This document shows, piece by piece, positions 1-7,422 of a stretch of 44,416 nt of DNA. The stretch covers positions 1 through 44,416 of the forward strand of contig JBFXEJ010000045.1 of NCBI GenBank assembly GCA_050180235.1, written 5' to 3'. The notes under the pieces are model-generated. The model was not told where the DNA came from and did not search any database. It saw only the letters and a program-made list of their open reading frames with translations. The DNA is from JAABRU01 sp050180235 (GTDB lineage: Bacteria; Desulfobacterota; Desulfobacteria; Desulfobacterales; Desulfococcaceae). How positions within the stretch are numbered: the first letter of the stretch is position 1; every line of letters begins with the position of its first letter. The translations under genes were made by a program, and so were the position numbers.

Positions 1-2
1 GC

Positions 3-107
3 CCGAATTTGGTAAGAAAAACGCTTTCTTTCAGCCGTGATGATGATTTTCATAAAATCCGTATCCGAAGTTTTATTGATCATTATAATTTTACATTATC
101 AGCATGA
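3..107 (+). pseudogene. C-terminal tail of an IS1-type transposase, cut by the window edge
   Basis: A reading frame open from the left edge ends at a TGA at 105-107 and encodes about 34 residues, including LVRKTLSFS followed by FIDHYN. This pattern resembles the extreme C-terminus of IS1-family DDE transposases, where an LVRKT(L/I)xFS segment precedes a final aromatic-rich helix. Only the tail is visible, so it cannot be said whether the upstream gene is intact. The neighbourhood (gene fragment, toxin relic, miniature repeats) suits an insertion-prone accessory spot. The assignment rests on motif memory only. Confidence 0.55.
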
Positions 108-152
108 AAAGTCCCACTACCCAAAAATCATCTTGTTTCCGGTGAATCGCTT

Positions 153-404
153 GTGACATCGTATGAACAGACCCGGGCCGGTTTTGTTGCATTGGCTCTT
201 GAAAAAAACAGAAAAGCCACTCCATATATTGCAGAAGCAAAGGCTCTGAAATCTTTGACCCGAAAAGTTGAAAAACCTGCTCAGTTGCTTGCCATTGCAA
301 AGATACGTCACTCAATACTGACTGCGGCAGGCATTTCAGATAAAGCTGCAAATTATCTGACAGAAAAGGATAAAGAGGAAGCGATAAAGAATCTAACTGC
401 CTGA
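153..404 (+). CDS. Unrecognised 83-aa protein, probably a truncated gene
   Basis: This frame starts at GTG 153 (no ATG is available; the frame is open from 108) and encodes 83 residues rich in Lys and Ala with a helical look (KALKSL, LLAIAKIRHSIL, EKDKEEAIKNL). I do not recognise the family; it may be the N-terminal part of a larger enzyme. Its last residues and stop codon lie inside a copy of the right end of a dispersed repeat (397-430, also at 22297-22330), which suggests that repeat-associated rearrangement removed the original 3' end. No clear Shine-Dalgarno precedes the GTG, so it may not be expressed. Confidence 0.35.
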   Translation: MTSYEQTRAGFVALALEKNRKATPYIAEAKALKSLTRKVEKPAQLLAIAKIRHSILTAAGISDKAANYLTEKDKEEAIKNLTA

Positions 405-430
405 TTTTTGGAAAGGCTGCGTAACATCAG
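397..430 (+). repeat. Solo right end of miniature element family A
   Basis: These 34 bases repeat almost exactly at 22297-22330, where they form the right end of a 226-bp inverted-repeat element ending in GCGTAACATCAG. Here only that end is present; there is no matching left end upstream. It supplies the stop codon of the preceding frame and abuts the toxin relic that follows, so it marks a rearrangement point. Confidence 0.7.
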
Positions 431-435
431 CTATT

Positions 436-548
436 TATTCAAAACGGTTTGACAGAGATGTCAGAAGGGCTGTCAAACGGGGAAAAACACTGAAAAATTG
501 AAGAAAGTTATCAGTATGCTTATCCGTCAGGAAAAAGCACAAGATTGA
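436..548 (+). pseudogene. YafQ/RelE-type toxin relic, frameshifted and truncated at both ends
   Basis: Codons from 436 read YSKRFDRDVRRAVKRGKTLK and then hit a TGA at 499-501. With a one-base shift near 495-498 the frame continues KKLKKVISMLIRQEK up to the TGA at 546-548. The joined segment matches the N-terminal helical region of YafQ-family ribosome-dependent mRNA interferases (Y-S-x-x-F-x-x-D-x-x-x-A-x-K-R-G pattern followed by LxxLxxVIxxL). The start is replaced by the repeat end at 397-430, and the catalytic C-terminal half is missing. No antitoxin partner is seen. It is a relic that cannot encode a toxin. Confidence 0.65.
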
Positions 549-587
549 ATATCCATGAAGTATAAAAAAACAGACAGGGAGTTGAAA

Positions 588-1004
588 ATGGGAACAAAGA
601 CAGATTCAGAACTGAGTGCTTTTATTGAAGAATGGAAAGAAACACCTGAAAAAAACAGGGAAGTGTTTCTGCATTTCAGGGACTATCTCGGCAAAAAAGA
701 GGGGGTCACACTTGAATTTATACCCCGGCCCGGTGTCACCTATTCTCTCAGAGCTGTTCATGTTGCTCAGAAAAAAAAGGGACTTTTTGTCATGGTAGAT
801 GTGATTGAGGACAGTCCGCGATGGCTTTCCATCTGTTTTTACGGCGAAATGATAACAGACCCTGACGAAAAAGGCGATTTTGTTCCTGAAGGTCTGCTCG
901 GTGAGGATGCCGTGTGTTTCGATATTGAGGAACGGGATGAAGAACTTGTACGGTATATTGAACTCCGTCTTGATGAAGCCTGCCGTAACGCTTCGGAGGA
1001 ATAG
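588..1004 (+). CDS. Conserved hypothetical protein, 138 aa
   Basis: A small acidic, soluble protein with an N-terminal helical part (ELSAFIEEW) and a beta-rich centre (VTLEFIPRPGVTYSLRAVH, LFVMVDVIEDSPRWLSICFYG), ending in the acidic helix EELVRYIELRLDEA. No signal peptide or membrane segment is present. I choose ATG 588 because AGGGAG at 576-581 sits six bases upstream; an in-frame ATG at 555 would add eleven residues. My impression is that similar proteins occur in other Desulfobacterota, but I know no assigned function. It stands alone between relics and repeats, yet the frame is intact and uses codons like its neighbours, so it is probably real. Confidence 0.7.
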   Translation: MGTKTDSELSAFIEEWKETPEKNREVFLHFRDYLGKKEGVTLEFIPRPGVTYSLRAVHVAQKKKGLFVMVDVIEDSPRWLSICFYGEMITDPDEKGDFVPEGLLGEDAVCFDIEERDEELVRYIELRLDEACRNASEE

Positions 1005-1041
1005 GCTCCTTTTGCATCATACAGAACGGACCTGGTTTAAT

Positions 1042-1178
1042 AACTGATGTTAAGCAGTCCTTCCAAAAATCAGAAAGTTACTCTCTTTGACCGTTATTCC
1101 GGTGAAAACCGTAATCCGGCAATTTCAGTATATTCCGGATACCGACTTTTGCCGGTATGACGAATCTGCGTAACATCA
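1042..1178 (+). repeat. Miniature inverted-repeat element, family A
   Basis: It begins AACTGATGTTAAGC and ends CTGCGTAACATCA, imperfect inverted ends shared with the copy at 22107-22332. The interior carries inverted CCGG(T/A)-rich arms (TTCCGGTGAAAACC against CGACTTTTGCCGGTATGACG). No coding frame is visible. Confidence 0.7.
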
Positions 1179-1184
1179 TTTATT

Positions 1185-1307
1185 AACTGATGTTACGCCA
1201 GACTTTTAAAATCCGGCAGATTACTGTGTGGCGGCCGTCATTCCGGCAAAAGCCGGAATCCAAAACCCCGCATTTGCCGGATACCGGCATTTACCGGTAT
1301 GATGAAA
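1185..1307 (+). repeat. Family A element lacking a clear right end
   Basis: It starts AACTGATGTTACGCC only seven bases after the previous copy, and contains ATTCCGGCAAAAGCCGGAAT and a GCCGGATACCGGCATTTACC stretch typical of the family interior. The right terminal repeat is not recognisable. With the preceding copy it fills the 341-base gap upstream of livH, so any livH promoter must lie within or beside repeat DNA. Confidence 0.6.
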
Positions 1308-1345
1308 AAAGGAAGTTGTTTGATTTTTTTTTCTAAGGAACAGAC

Positions 1346-2245
1346 ATGAACACAGGCGGATTTTCAGATTTACTGCAGTTTGTCATTATGGGTGTGCAGA
1401 GGGGCAGCATTTACGCGCTTGCTGCAATGGGATTCAACATCATTTACAATGCCACAGGCATCATCAATTTTGCCCAGGGCGAGTTTGTGGTGCTGGGCGG
1501 CCTGATGATGGTGACATTGACCATGAGCCTGAAACTCTCCATTCCCTTTGCCTTTCTGCTCACGGTTCTTTTTGTTACGGTCGTGGGCATTCTCATGGAG
1601 CGTTTCACCATCAATCCGGTCAAATCTCCCTCAGTCATGCGGCTGATTATCATCACCATTGCCGTATCCATTCTGCTCAAAGGCGCGGCCATGTGCATCT
1701 GGGGCAAGGAATCCCATTACATGCGCCATTTTTCCGGTGATGATCCCATAGAATTTCTGGGCGCGACCATTTTGCCCCAGACGCTGTGGGTTATCGGGAT
1801 TCTGATTCTGGTGGTGACAGGTTTCATCTTTTTTTTCAATTACACCATGACCGGAAAATGTATGCGTGCCTGCGCGATCAACCGGGATGCGGCAAGGCTG
1901 GCCGGAATCAGTGACCGGAATATGGTCATGCTTTCCTTTGCCCTGTCCGCTGGCATTGGCGCTGTGGCAGGAATTATTATTACTCCCATTATTCAAATGG
2001 ATTACGGCAGAGGAATTATGATTGGCCTCAAAGGATTCGGAGCCGCAGTTGTGGGAGGACTGGGAAACAGCATGGGAGCGGTTGTGGCCGGGATTCTGCT
2101 GGGCGTAGTCGAAGCCATTGGCGGAGGCTATATCTCTTCACATTATATGGATGCCATCGCGCTGATGATTCTGCTGACCGTGCTTTTTGTCCGTCCCAGC
2201 GGCATTTTCGGCAGTTCCGAGGCTGCACGTCTGAAAGATTTCTGA
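1346..2245 (+). CDS. livH: Branched-chain amino-acid ABC transporter permease, LivH type
   Basis: A 299-residue integral membrane protein of the LivH family, one of the two permease subunits of HAAT-type importers for Leu/Ile/Val or related solutes. The N-terminus GVQRGSIYALAAMGFNIIYNATG followed by INFAQGEF is the hallmark of LivH. Multiple hydrophobic helices follow, with a family-typical GLKGFGAAVVGGLGNSMGAVVAG segment near the C-terminus; this carries the loop that contacts the ATPase. ATG 1346 has a TAAGGA ribosome-binding site. The stop is one base before livM, so the two are co-translated. Specificity cannot be told because no binding protein is encoded beside it. Confidence 0.93.
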   Translation: MNTGGFSDLLQFVIMGVQRGSIYALAAMGFNIIYNATGIINFAQGEFVVLGGLMMVTLTMSLKLSIPFAFLLTVLFVTVVGILMERFTINPVKSPSVMRLIIITIAVSILLKGAAMCIWGKESHYMRHFSGDDPIEFLGATILPQTLWVIGILILVVTGFIFFFNYTMTGKCMRACAINRDAARLAGISDRNMVMLSFALSAGIGAVAGIIITPIIQMDYGRGIMIGLKGFGAAVVGGLGNSMGAVVAGILLGVVEAIGGGYISSHYMDAIALMILLTVLFVRPSGIFGSSEAARLKDF

Positions 2246-2246
2246 T

Positions 2247-3260
2247 ATGGGAAAAAAAGATTATATCGCACTCTTCATTTTTGCCGTGTTCATTGGCATT
2301 GTTCCCCTGATTCTGGACAATGATTATTATACCGGCATTCTGGTTTTTACCGGACTTAACTGCCTGACCTGCATAGGACTGAGTCTGCTTATGGGTTACG
2401 CGGGGCAGATATCCATGGGACACGCGGCTTTTTACGGCATGGGAGCCTATACTTCGGCCATACTCACTGTCCAATGCGGATGGTCTCCCTGGACTGCCAT
2501 GCTGACGGGAATTGTCATCGTCATGTTCACTGCGCTGGTGGTGGGCATTCCCTCACTGCGTCTCAAAGGCCATTATCTGGCTATGGCGACGTTGGGATTT
2601 GGTTCCATTGTGCATATTGTGGCTTTGGCTGCAATTGGACTGACAGGCGGCCCCGGCGGCATCAATGGCATTCCCTGTTTTTCAATTATGGGATTTGCCC
2701 TTGATACAGATGTGCGTTTTTATTATTTTACATGGACTGTTATGCTTCTGGGACTGTTTCTGGCCCTTAACCTGATTCATTCCCGCATTGGACGGGGACT
2801 GCGCGCAATTCACGGCAGTGAGGACGCGGCAGCCTCAGCCGGAGTCAATACCGCTGTATACAAAATTCAGATATTTGTCATCAGCGCGGTGTATGCGTCT
2901 GTGGCAGGCAGTCTGTATGCTTCCTATGTGAATTTCATTGAACCTGATCCTTTCAGTGTCATGCACTCGGTTCTGCTGGTGACAATGGTGGCCGTAGGGG
3001 GAATGCACAAAATATGGGGAGCAGTCACAGGAGCCGTGCTTCTTTCTGTGCTGCCGGAAATTCTGGCTTCCTCCGAGGGACTTTTTTCTCTGCTTGGCAT
3101 TGCATACAAAACCGATTATGATATGCTCATTTACGGAGGAATTCTTCTTTCCATCATGCTTTTTCTGCCTGAAGGACTGCTGGACGGCATTTTCCGGGGC
3201 CTGCGCATTCTCCGGGGACTTTTCAAAAGACAGGGAAAGCAGGAGGTTGAGGTTTTATGA
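2247..3260 (+). CDS. livM: Branched-chain amino-acid ABC transporter permease, LivM type
   Basis: A 337-residue LivM-family permease that pairs with LivH to form the membrane channel. It shows the LivM signature LLMGYAGQISMGHAAFYGMGAYTSAIL near residue 50, about nine hydrophobic segments, and the HGSEDAAASAGVNTAVYKIQ cytoplasmic coupling region around residue 190. The C-terminal tail is basic (RGLRILRGLFKRQGK). Its 3' end overlaps livG by four bases (ATGA), which indicates translational coupling. Confidence 0.93.
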   Translation: MGKKDYIALFIFAVFIGIVPLILDNDYYTGILVFTGLNCLTCIGLSLLMGYAGQISMGHAAFYGMGAYTSAILTVQCGWSPWTAMLTGIVIVMFTALVVGIPSLRLKGHYLAMATLGFGSIVHIVALAAIGLTGGPGGINGIPCFSIMGFALDTDVRFYYFTWTVMLLGLFLALNLIHSRIGRGLRAIHGSEDAAASAGVNTAVYKIQIFVISAVYASVAGSLYASYVNFIEPDPFSVMHSVLLVTMVAVGGMHKIWGAVTGAVLLSVLPEILASSEGLFSLLGIAYKTDYDMLIYGGILLSIMLFLPEGLLDGIFRGLRILRGLFKRQGKQEVEVL

Positions 3261-4018
3261 GTCAAGCCTTTTTGCAGGTAAAGGATCTGCGCCGGGTGTT
3301 CGGCGGAGTGGTGGCAGTCAATGATCTGAATTTTGAGGCAGAAGATGGCAATATCACTTCGGTCATCGGCCCCAACGGCGCGGGAAAAACCACCATGTTC
3401 AATCTGATTACCGGATTCACAAAACCCACATCCGGACAGGTTTTTCTCAAAGGCAGGGAAATCAGCGGACTGAAAGTTCACCGCATTGCTGCAATGGGCG
3501 TGGCCCGGACTTTTCAGCATGTGCAGATCTTTCCGGAAATGACAGCACTGGAAAATGTCATGGTGGGACGCCATACCCGTTCCGCAGCAGGTTTGCTGTA
3601 TTCTTTTCTGCTTCCGCCTTTTTTCCGCAAAGAGGAAAAAAAAATCCGGGAAGATGCAATCCATTGGCTTGCCTTTGCCGGTCTGGAAACTCTGGCTCAT
3701 CGAGCAGCCGGGAGCCTGCCTTTGGGAAATCAGCGGATGCTGGAAATTGCAAGGGCTATGGCCGCAGAACCCAGTTTTTTGCTTCTTGATGAACCAGCGT
3801 CCGGTCTCAATGCCCGTGAAACCCTTGTCATGGGTTCTCTGATTGGAAAGATCAAAGAAATGGGAATTACCGTGCTGCTGGTGGAACATGATATGGAACT
3901 GGTCATGGATGTATCTGACAAAGTGGTGGTCATCAATTTCGGAACCTGCATTGCACAGGGAACACCGGCTCAAGTGCAGGTCAATCCGGATGTGATTGCG
4001 GCTTATCTGGGGGAATAA
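3257..4018 (+). CDS. livG: Branched-chain amino-acid ABC transporter ATPase, LivG type
   Basis: A 253-residue cytoplasmic ATPase. Walker A is GPNGAGKT (about residues 38-45), the signature region is LPLGNQRMLEIARAMA (LivG proteins lack a strict LSGGQ), and Walker B is FLLLDEPASGL followed by the switch histidine in LLVEHDMELVM. It ends in the LivG-typical sequence NPDVIAAYLGE. It overlaps livM by four bases. A canonical cluster would continue with livF, but here the next gene encodes a LUD protein, so this transporter must borrow a LivF and a binding protein from elsewhere, perhaps from the cluster at 38555-43167. Confidence 0.93.
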   Translation: MSQAFLQVKDLRRVFGGVVAVNDLNFEAEDGNITSVIGPNGAGKTTMFNLITGFTKPTSGQVFLKGREISGLKVHRIAAMGVARTFQHVQIFPEMTALENVMVGRHTRSAAGLLYSFLLPPFFRKEEKKIREDAIHWLAFAGLETLAHRAAGSLPLGNQRMLEIARAMAAEPSFLLLDEPASGLNARETLVMGSLIGKIKEMGITVLLVEHDMELVMDVSDKVVVINFGTCIAQGTPAQVQVNPDVIAAYLGE

Positions 4019-4072
4019 CAGACTCTGTACGTATTATGTGAAGCAAAAAGATAACAGGATTGGAATGAAAAT

Positions 4073-4735
4073 ATGAAAACCTCATATACAGCCGGTGACA
4101 GCAGTTATCAGTCATGGTTATGGGAAAAACTGGGGATGAAATGCGTCACGAATCTCAAAAAGCACGGATTTGACGCGCATCTGGTTCCGGATACAGACAC
4201 TGCCCGCAGTCTGATTCTGGAAATGGTGAAGGATTACAAAAGTTTCGGTTTCGGAGGTTCATCCACTACGCGGATTTTGGATCTGCCGGAGGAACTCAAA
4301 AAACAGGGAAAAACCGTATGGGATCACTGGAATCGGCCCGAAGGAAGCACGGATTTGGAAGTGCGCCTGATGCAGGGGAGGTGTGACTGTTTTTTTTGCA
4401 GTGCCAATGCCATTTCCGTTAGCGGTGAAATTGTGAATGTTGATGGCGTGGGCAACCGGAACAATGCAATGAGTTTCGGCTGTCCAAAAGTGATTATTGC
4501 TGCCGGAATGAACAAGGTGCGGAATGATCTGCCGTCTGCCCTGAAAAGAGTGCAGGAGGTGGCAGCGCCCATGCGTGCCAAAAGTCTGAACATGGAAACA
4601 CCCTGCGCTGAAACCGGCATCTGCACTGACTGCAATTCACCGCAGCGCATCTGCCGGATCACGACCATTCTGCACCGTAAACCCATGATGACCGATGTTT
4701 CTGTTGTGCTGATCTCCCAGACTTTGGGGTTTTGA
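4073..4735 (+). CDS. LUD-domain protein (LutC/YkgG-like)
   Basis: A 220-residue soluble protein of the LUD (lactate utilisation, formerly DUF162) family. Visible features are the FGFGGSSTTRIL turn (about residues 58-69), the central DCFFCSANAISVSGEIVNVDG block, the GCPKVIIAAGMNKV segment and a C-terminal Cys cluster CAETGICTDCNSPQRIC. The cysteine cluster is typical of short stand-alone LUD proteins, whose biochemical role is poorly defined; classical LutC works with LutA and LutB, and neither is present. It lies 54 bases after livG on the same strand and may be co-transcribed. It converges with the radical SAM gene, leaving only five bases between the stop codons. Confidence 0.85.
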   Translation: MKTSYTAGDSSYQSWLWEKLGMKCVTNLKKHGFDAHLVPDTDTARSLILEMVKDYKSFGFGGSSTTRILDLPEELKKQGKTVWDHWNRPEGSTDLEVRLMQGRCDCFFCSANAISVSGEIVNVDGVGNRNNAMSFGCPKVIIAAGMNKVRNDLPSALKRVQEVAAPMRAKSLNMETPCAETGICTDCNSPQRICRITTILHRKPMMTDVSVVLISQTLGF

Positions 4736-4740
4736 GTATT

Positions 4741-6417
4741 TCACAGATTCCTGCGGCATTCGGCAATATAAGGGGCAATGCGTTCGGAATGTTCAAATTT
4801 TATAAAATATTCCAGTGCTTCACGGAATCTGCCCAGATTCATCAGGCTGATGCCCAGACAAAAATGCAGTTCCTCACTGTGCGGAAAATATTGAATTCCC
4901 TCAAACAGAATTTCAACCGAGGCCGTAAAATCCCGCCTTTTCTGCCGGATCATGCCCAGAAGCAGGAAGGCCCGGTGATACGGATAATATTTCAGTGATC
5001 TGCGGCAGAGTTTTTCTGCACATGTTTCCTTTTCAGGGATGGCTTCGATCTGCGCATAATCGCCGCAGGTAAAGGTCATGGCCAGTTTTGAAAGAAAATC
5101 AGCATGAAAGGGATACAGGTTTTTGTCATCAGTGAGTTCCATATTCTCTGCAAATCCCGGCAGATTTTGGTAAAAATTTTCCCGCAGCATTCTGCCGAAG
5201 GCCAGAATTTTTTCCTTATTCAGTTGCGGATCATATTCAAACCAGAGAATATCTTCTATTTTTTTCAGCCATATATCATCATTTATGCCAAATCTTTGGC
5301 AGAAGTTGTCATACAAAGCGGTTCCGGGGAACACATCCAGAATATAGAAAATGCAGCTCAGTGGTTTGATTTCCTTTATCAGATCAATGCTTTCCTGAAC
5401 AGTTTCATCTGTTTCCCCCGGACATCCGTAAATGAAATACGCACGGGGCAGAATGCCGTAAGCACGGGTCAGGTCAATGGCTTTGCGAATCTGTTCAATG
5501 CGCAGATGTTTGTTCATGAATTTTCTCATCTGTTCCGAACCGCTTTCCACTCCGTAGCTGATTTGGCAGCATCCGGCCATACGCATCCAGTAAAGAACTT
5601 CCTCATCCACGCAGTCCGCGCGGGAAATAGCGGCCCAGGAAATGTTCAGTTTTTTTTCAATGATTTTCCGGCAGATGTCAATAACCAGCGATTTTTTCAG
5701 GGTAAAAGTGTCATCAGACACATAAAAAAAGGAAACACCTTTGTGATGAAGTGTTTCCATCTGCGCGATAAAGTAATCAGCGGAATGAAAGCGGACTTTT
5801 CTGCCCCAGAATTTGGGAGAGCCGCAGAAGGTGCAGTTGGACGGGCAGCCCCGTGTCAGTGCTATGTGCTGATAGGTAAAATAATCGGCAGGATTGGGCA
5901 GGCTGTCCAGATTCTGTATGGGTGGAGAGGATTCTGTCCTGATAATACGGCCGTCTCTGCGGAAGGCAATTCCCGGCAAGGTTTCAATGCCGGTTTCATC
6001 CCCTTTTTCCAGACAGTGGACAAGATGAAGAAAGGAATATTCCCCTTCACCCATGATGATATAATCCACTTCCGGAAAATGAATCAGAAAATGCTCCCAG
6101 AGAAAAGTCGCTGCCACACCGCCAAAGACAATCTTTGCATCAGGATTGATTTTTTTTGCAATCCGTGCCGTGTCAATGGCTCCCCACCGGTTGGCATTTA
6201 GAACGGAAAAACCGATAATATCCGGCTGGCTGGCAATGAGGATTTCCCTGATTTTGTCAGGATACCTGCCCATTCCGTGAAAATTGAGGATTTCCACATC
6301 ACAGGCATTTTTTTTGAGCAGAGAACCGATATAATACAGACCTATGGGAACAGCAGCCGCATCCTCTTCGTGAATGCGATCCTCCAGACAGCAGGGATGG
6401 ATAAGCAGTATCTTCAT
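4741..6417 (-). CDS. B12-binding-domain radical SAM protein with C-terminal TPR repeats
   Basis: A 558-residue protein. The N-terminus (KILLIHPC..., then GLYYIGSLLKKNACDVEILNFHG and a GFSVLNANRW / IVFGGVAATF core) is a Rossmann-like B12-binding domain of about 140 residues; the usual DxHxxG cobalamin motif is not obvious. The radical SAM core has CPSNCTFC (CxxxCxxC) near residue 190 and continues through FFYVSDDTFTLKK and YGVESGSEQMRKFM. The last 130 residues are tetratricopeptide-like (YPYHRAFLLLGMIRQKRRDF..., LHFCLGISLMNLGRFREALEYF). The substrate is unknown; related proteins act in lipid, tetrapyrrole or natural-product modification. It is monocistronic, with about 1 kb of non-coding DNA upstream. 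Confidence 0.88.
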   Translation of the reverse strand: MKILLIHPCCLEDRIHEEDAAAVPIGLYYIGSLLKKNACDVEILNFHGMGRYPDKIREILIASQPDIIGFSVLNANRWGAIDTARIAKKINPDAKIVFGGVAATFLWEHFLIHFPEVDYIIMGEGEYSFLHLVHCLEKGDETGIETLPGIAFRRDGRIIRTESSPPIQNLDSLPNPADYFTYQHIALTRGCPSNCTFCGSPKFWGRKVRFHSADYFIAQMETLHHKGVSFFYVSDDTFTLKKSLVIDICRKIIEKKLNISWAAISRADCVDEEVLYWMRMAGCCQISYGVESGSEQMRKFMNKHLRIEQIRKAIDLTRAYGILPRAYFIYGCPGETDETVQESIDLIKEIKPLSCIFYILDVFPGTALYDNFCQRFGINDDIWLKKIEDILWFEYDPQLNKEKILAFGRMLRENFYQNLPGFAENMELTDDKNLYPFHADFLSKLAMTFTCGDYAQIEAIPEKETCAEKLCRRSLKYYPYHRAFLLLGMIRQKRRDFTASVEILFEGIQYFPHSEELHFCLGISLMNLGRFREALEYFIKFEHSERIAPYIAECRRNL

Positions 6418-7422
6418 GATTTTTTCCGTGCGTGAAGTAATTTTTCCGGTACAAAAATACCGGAGCGTTTATGATCTGAGGCGATTTACGGAAAAAAATA
6501 TCCCTCAAATATGCCGCTTGCATGATTCCTGTGTTGCAATTCCTGTGAACTGAACAAGGGACATTCATTTTCATAAATCACCTGATTCTGCGTGGATGGT
6601 GAAACATGGCCATTCACTGCCGGATGCGGCAGAAACTGTCCGACTGCAAATTCTCAATATACGTATTATTCATGGATGTTACAGTAAAACCGAATGAATT
6701 TTTTAATTCAGTTTCAGCATGATTTTTCCGTATGGATTGAGCAATGGTGAAGCAGCATCACTTCACAAATCCCATCCGTGATTTTTCTGTCTTTTGTGCC
6801 TTATATGAAATCTGAAAAAGATTTCAGCAAAAAAAATTTCCGGCCACGCTGTTTTTCTGCCACGAAGACGCAAAGACACAAAGTTTCACGAAGGTTTAAT
6901 GCCCAATTATTTTTCAGATTTCATATTACATAAGCAGGCTTGGAAGCTGTTTTAAAAATAATCAGTGGTAAAAAATTTTGGGATTTCACCCGGTATAAAA
7001 GCTGATTTTGCCGTATTCAGGCAGAACTTGTCAAGACAAACTTTCCCTGATAAGTGGTGTTTTGGGCTGTTATCAGGGGAAAATGGCCTGATAATCAGAA
7101 AAATATAAGCACCTGTTTTTAAAGAATCTGAAATATAACCGGATGGTATTCAGCATTGCCTTTACAGCAGTACCGAATTTTTTTCTTTCCCCCTTTTGCA
7201 AAGAATGGCAGAGGGGGTTTCTTCAGTCATCCGGAAAGCAGCCGTAATTCCCCCTTTTTTAAAAAATTCCGCCAAAAACTTGACAGGTCTTAAAAAAGAA
7301 GAGTATGAAGTATTCGCTCCTTATGCCAATGGAACTGACGGAAAGCTGAGGAGCATGATAAATAATGAACAGCCCTGCCAATTTATTGACAGCTTTTGTA
7401 TAAGCAAGGATATATTGCTGCC
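6418..7422. other. Gene-poor 1-kb stretch with repeats
   Basis: No convincing gene is visible in this stretch. It contains a 127-bp inverted-repeat element (6802-6928) that encloses a CCACGAAGACGCAAAGACAC motif of the kind often scattered in such genomes, and a left-end fragment of repeat family C beginning GAAGCTGTTTTAAAAAT at 6943. The weak 80-aa frame at 7196-7438 is not supported. The promoters of the two flanking divergent genes should lie at its two ends. Confidence 0.6.
6802..6928. repeat. Inverted-repeat element of about 127 bp
   Basis: TATATGAAATCTGAAAAA at 6802-6819 is mirrored by TTTTTCAGATTTCATATTA at 6910-6928, giving inverted ends of about 17 bp. The interior has no coding frame. 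No second copy was seen in the window. Confidence 0.6.

Noticed and set aside
91..351. 86-codon minus-strand frame at the left edge
   Set aside because: It overlaps the transposase tail and the 153-404 frame and has no recognisable content.
5104..6201. 365-codon plus-strand frame opposite the radical SAM gene
   Set aside because: The radical SAM reading has conserved motifs throughout; the antisense frame has none.
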